A DNA stretch of 64,000 nt from positions 1,984,001 through 2,048,000 of the forward strand of contig CP065590.1 in assembly GCA_016025055.1 (NCBI GenBank), given 5' to 3'. Shown here piece after piece: positions 62,648-64,000 of this stretch. Each line of letters begins with the position of its first letter. Positions within the stretch are counted from its first letter, which is position 1. This stretch comes from Chryseobacterium indologenes (lineage in GTDB: Bacteria; Bacteroidota; Bacteroidia; Flavobacteriales; Weeksellaceae). The notes below the pieces were generated by a model that had not been told where the DNA came from, searched no databases, and saw only the letters and a program-made list of their open reading frames with translations. Made by a program: the position numbers and the translations under genes.

Positions 62648-64000
62648 ATGCCAAAAATTAGATTAAATAAAGCGGTTAAGGAATTCAACATTTCGATGTC
62701 CAGATTAGTAGAATTTTTACAATCAAGGGGGTTTGAGGTTGAAAGCAATCCTAACGCTCAATTGGAAGAAGCGGCATATTCTGCATTGGAGGCTGAGTTT
62801 GCTAAGGATGGCGAACAAAGAAAGGCTTCCCATGAGGTGGTGATTACTAAAGTTCCGGAAGAAAAACTGGAAATTGAAGAGAAGAAAACCCCTGAAGTGA
62901 TAAGAGCTAAAGCAAATAAACCAGAAACTAAAATTTTAGGTAAAATAGATTTGGAAACTAGCAAGCCTGAAGTTGAAGAAACCCCTGCTGCTCCTGTAGC
63001 GACACCGGTTGAAGAAAAGAAAGAAGAAATCGTGAAAGAAGAACCGGAAGTGAAAGCAGCACCTGAAAAGCAGGAGTTTAAAGTTTTGGATAAAATTGAT
63101 TTGTCTCAGATAGAATCTAGAAATAGACCTGTGAAAAAGACAAACCAAAAGTAGAGGGGAAAAAAGAAGAAATAAAACCTGTGGAACCAGTAAAAGAAAC
63201 TCCTAAGCCGGTAGTTGCAGAGGAGAAAAAAGTAGAAGCTCCGAAAGTGGATGCTGAACCGGAGTCTCAGGAACCACAGAAAATTGAGACAGTATATCAA
63301 AAACTTGACGGTCCTAAAATTGTCGGAGAAAAGATTGACCTGACTCAGTTTGCACCAAAACCTGGTTCTGGAGCGAAAAAGAAAAGAAAGAGAATAGAAA
63401 AACCTGGTCAGAATAACCAACAAGGTCAGGGGAATAACCAAAACTCTGGAAACAATAACAACCAAGGAGGTCAGGGCCAAGGAAACCGTCAGAATAACAA
63501 CGGTGGACAAGGTGGAAACCGTCAGGGGCAAGGAGGCCAGGGGAACCGTCCTCAAGGCCAGGGAGGTCAAGGTGGAAACCGTTTCGGAAACAACCAGGGA
63601 GGAAACCGTCCGGGTGGCCAAGGTGGTGGATTCAAAAAAGGCGGTCAAAACAACAGACCTGGTCAAAGAGTCATGCCGGTTGAATTGACTGACGAGCAAG
63701 TTAAAAACCAGATTAAGGAAACATTAGAGAAACTGACCAATAAAGGTGGTAAATCTAAATCTGCGAAACACAGAAAAGATAAAAGAACATACAGAAGAGA
63801 ACAGGATGAGCGTCAACAAGAGCTTGAAGCACAAGACAGAACTCTTAAAGTTACGGAATTCATTACAGTAGGTGAATTAGCCAGCTTAATGAACGTTTCA
63901 CCAACAGAGGTGATTTCTGCATGTTTCTCACTTGGGGTAATGGTTACCATGAACCAAAGACTGGAAGCAGATACCTTATTATTAGTAGCGGATGAATTTG
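62648..64000 (+). CDS. infB: Translation initiation factor IF-2, N-terminal part, frameshifted as written
   Basis: MPKIRLNKAVKEFNISMSRL starts the first IF2_N domain (ATG at 62648). The frame stops at 63152-63154, but adding one A to the five-A run at 63134-63138 restores RPVKKDKPKVEGKKEEIKPV and an open frame to the window end. That frame continues with a Gly/Gln/Asn-rich linker and the second IF2_N (VGELASLMNVSPTEVISACF then SLGVMVTMNQRLEADTLLL). The GTPase domain lies beyond the window. IF-2 is essential, so the frameshift is probably a sequencing or assembly error. Confidence 0.92.
63400..63660 (+). repeat. Gly/Gln/Asn-rich repeat linker in infB
   Basis: Codons spell recurring GQGGNR, GQGNNQ and GNRPQGQGG units between the acidic N-terminal region and the second IF2_N domain. 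It is a low-complexity, probably disordered and RNA-contacting linker. Confidence 0.6.

Noticed and set aside
63106..63699. Long minus-strand open frame over infB
   Set aside because: It is the antisense of the Gly/Gln/Asn-rich IF-2 linker, where low complexity keeps the opposite strand free of stops.
1..64000. tRNA, rRNA, CRISPR arrays, insertion sequences, prophage
   Set aside because: No cloverleaf, direct-repeat array, transposase or phage gene was seen on either strand.

Overview
The window is chromosomal DNA from a Bacteroidota, most likely a Chryseobacterium-type flavobacterium. Evidence: two proteins end in a gliding-motility/type IX secretion type B C-terminal domain; several promoters fit TTG-N(18-19)-TAnnTTTG; leaders are AT-rich with almost no Shine-Dalgarno sequences; many small lipoproteins start with MKK and a short lipobox. 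I see no tRNA, rRNA, insertion sequence, prophage or CRISPR array.

Layout. 1-11.2 kb is mostly minus strand: 5' part of dnaB, two tandem T9SS type B surface proteins, a decayed third copy of their C-terminal domain, an MFS exporter, a GH3-family protein and small secreted proteins or lipoproteins. 11.4-20.3 kb is plus strand: mfd, three tandem paralogous secreted proteins, two related lipoproteins and pth. 20.3-26.1 kb is minus strand: an outer-membrane barrel protein, a zinc-ribbon membrane protein, and a bicarbonate cluster of two beta-carbonic anhydrases around a SulP transporter and a small exported protein.

26.5-60.6 kb is one large cell-surface polysaccharide locus. Its parts are: nucleotide-sugar genes (UDP-glucose dehydrogenase, rfbA, rfbB, a VioA-like aminotransferase); a Wzm/Wzt ABC exporter; a WbqC protein and a degenerate DegT-like protein; about fourteen glycosyltransferases, some duplicated and some fused; an AsnB-type amidotransferase; a Wzy/EpsG-like membrane protein; MBOAT, SGNH and acyltransferase-3 O-acylation genes; two hexapeptide acyltransferases; a methyltransferase; and a ketosynthase III-acyl carrier protein-ketoreductase trio. 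The trio, the VioA-like enzyme, the RfbA/RfbB pair and the methyltransferase are the same gene types as viosamine loci that make 4-(3-hydroxyacylamido)-4,6-dideoxyglucose. My main hypothesis is that this locus makes an N-hydroxyacylated Qui4N-type sugar, with a novel GNAT-glycosyltransferase fusion acting in the pathway.

60.8-64 kb is the rimP-nusA-infB operon, with a good promoter and a terminator-like hairpin overlapping a small upstream ORF.

Caution: four genes (a GT2, an epimerase, the GNAT-GT2 fusion with two shifts, and infB) are broken only by single-base changes in A/T homopolymers. infB is essential, so sequencing or assembly error is the simplest explanation, and I give reconstructed products.
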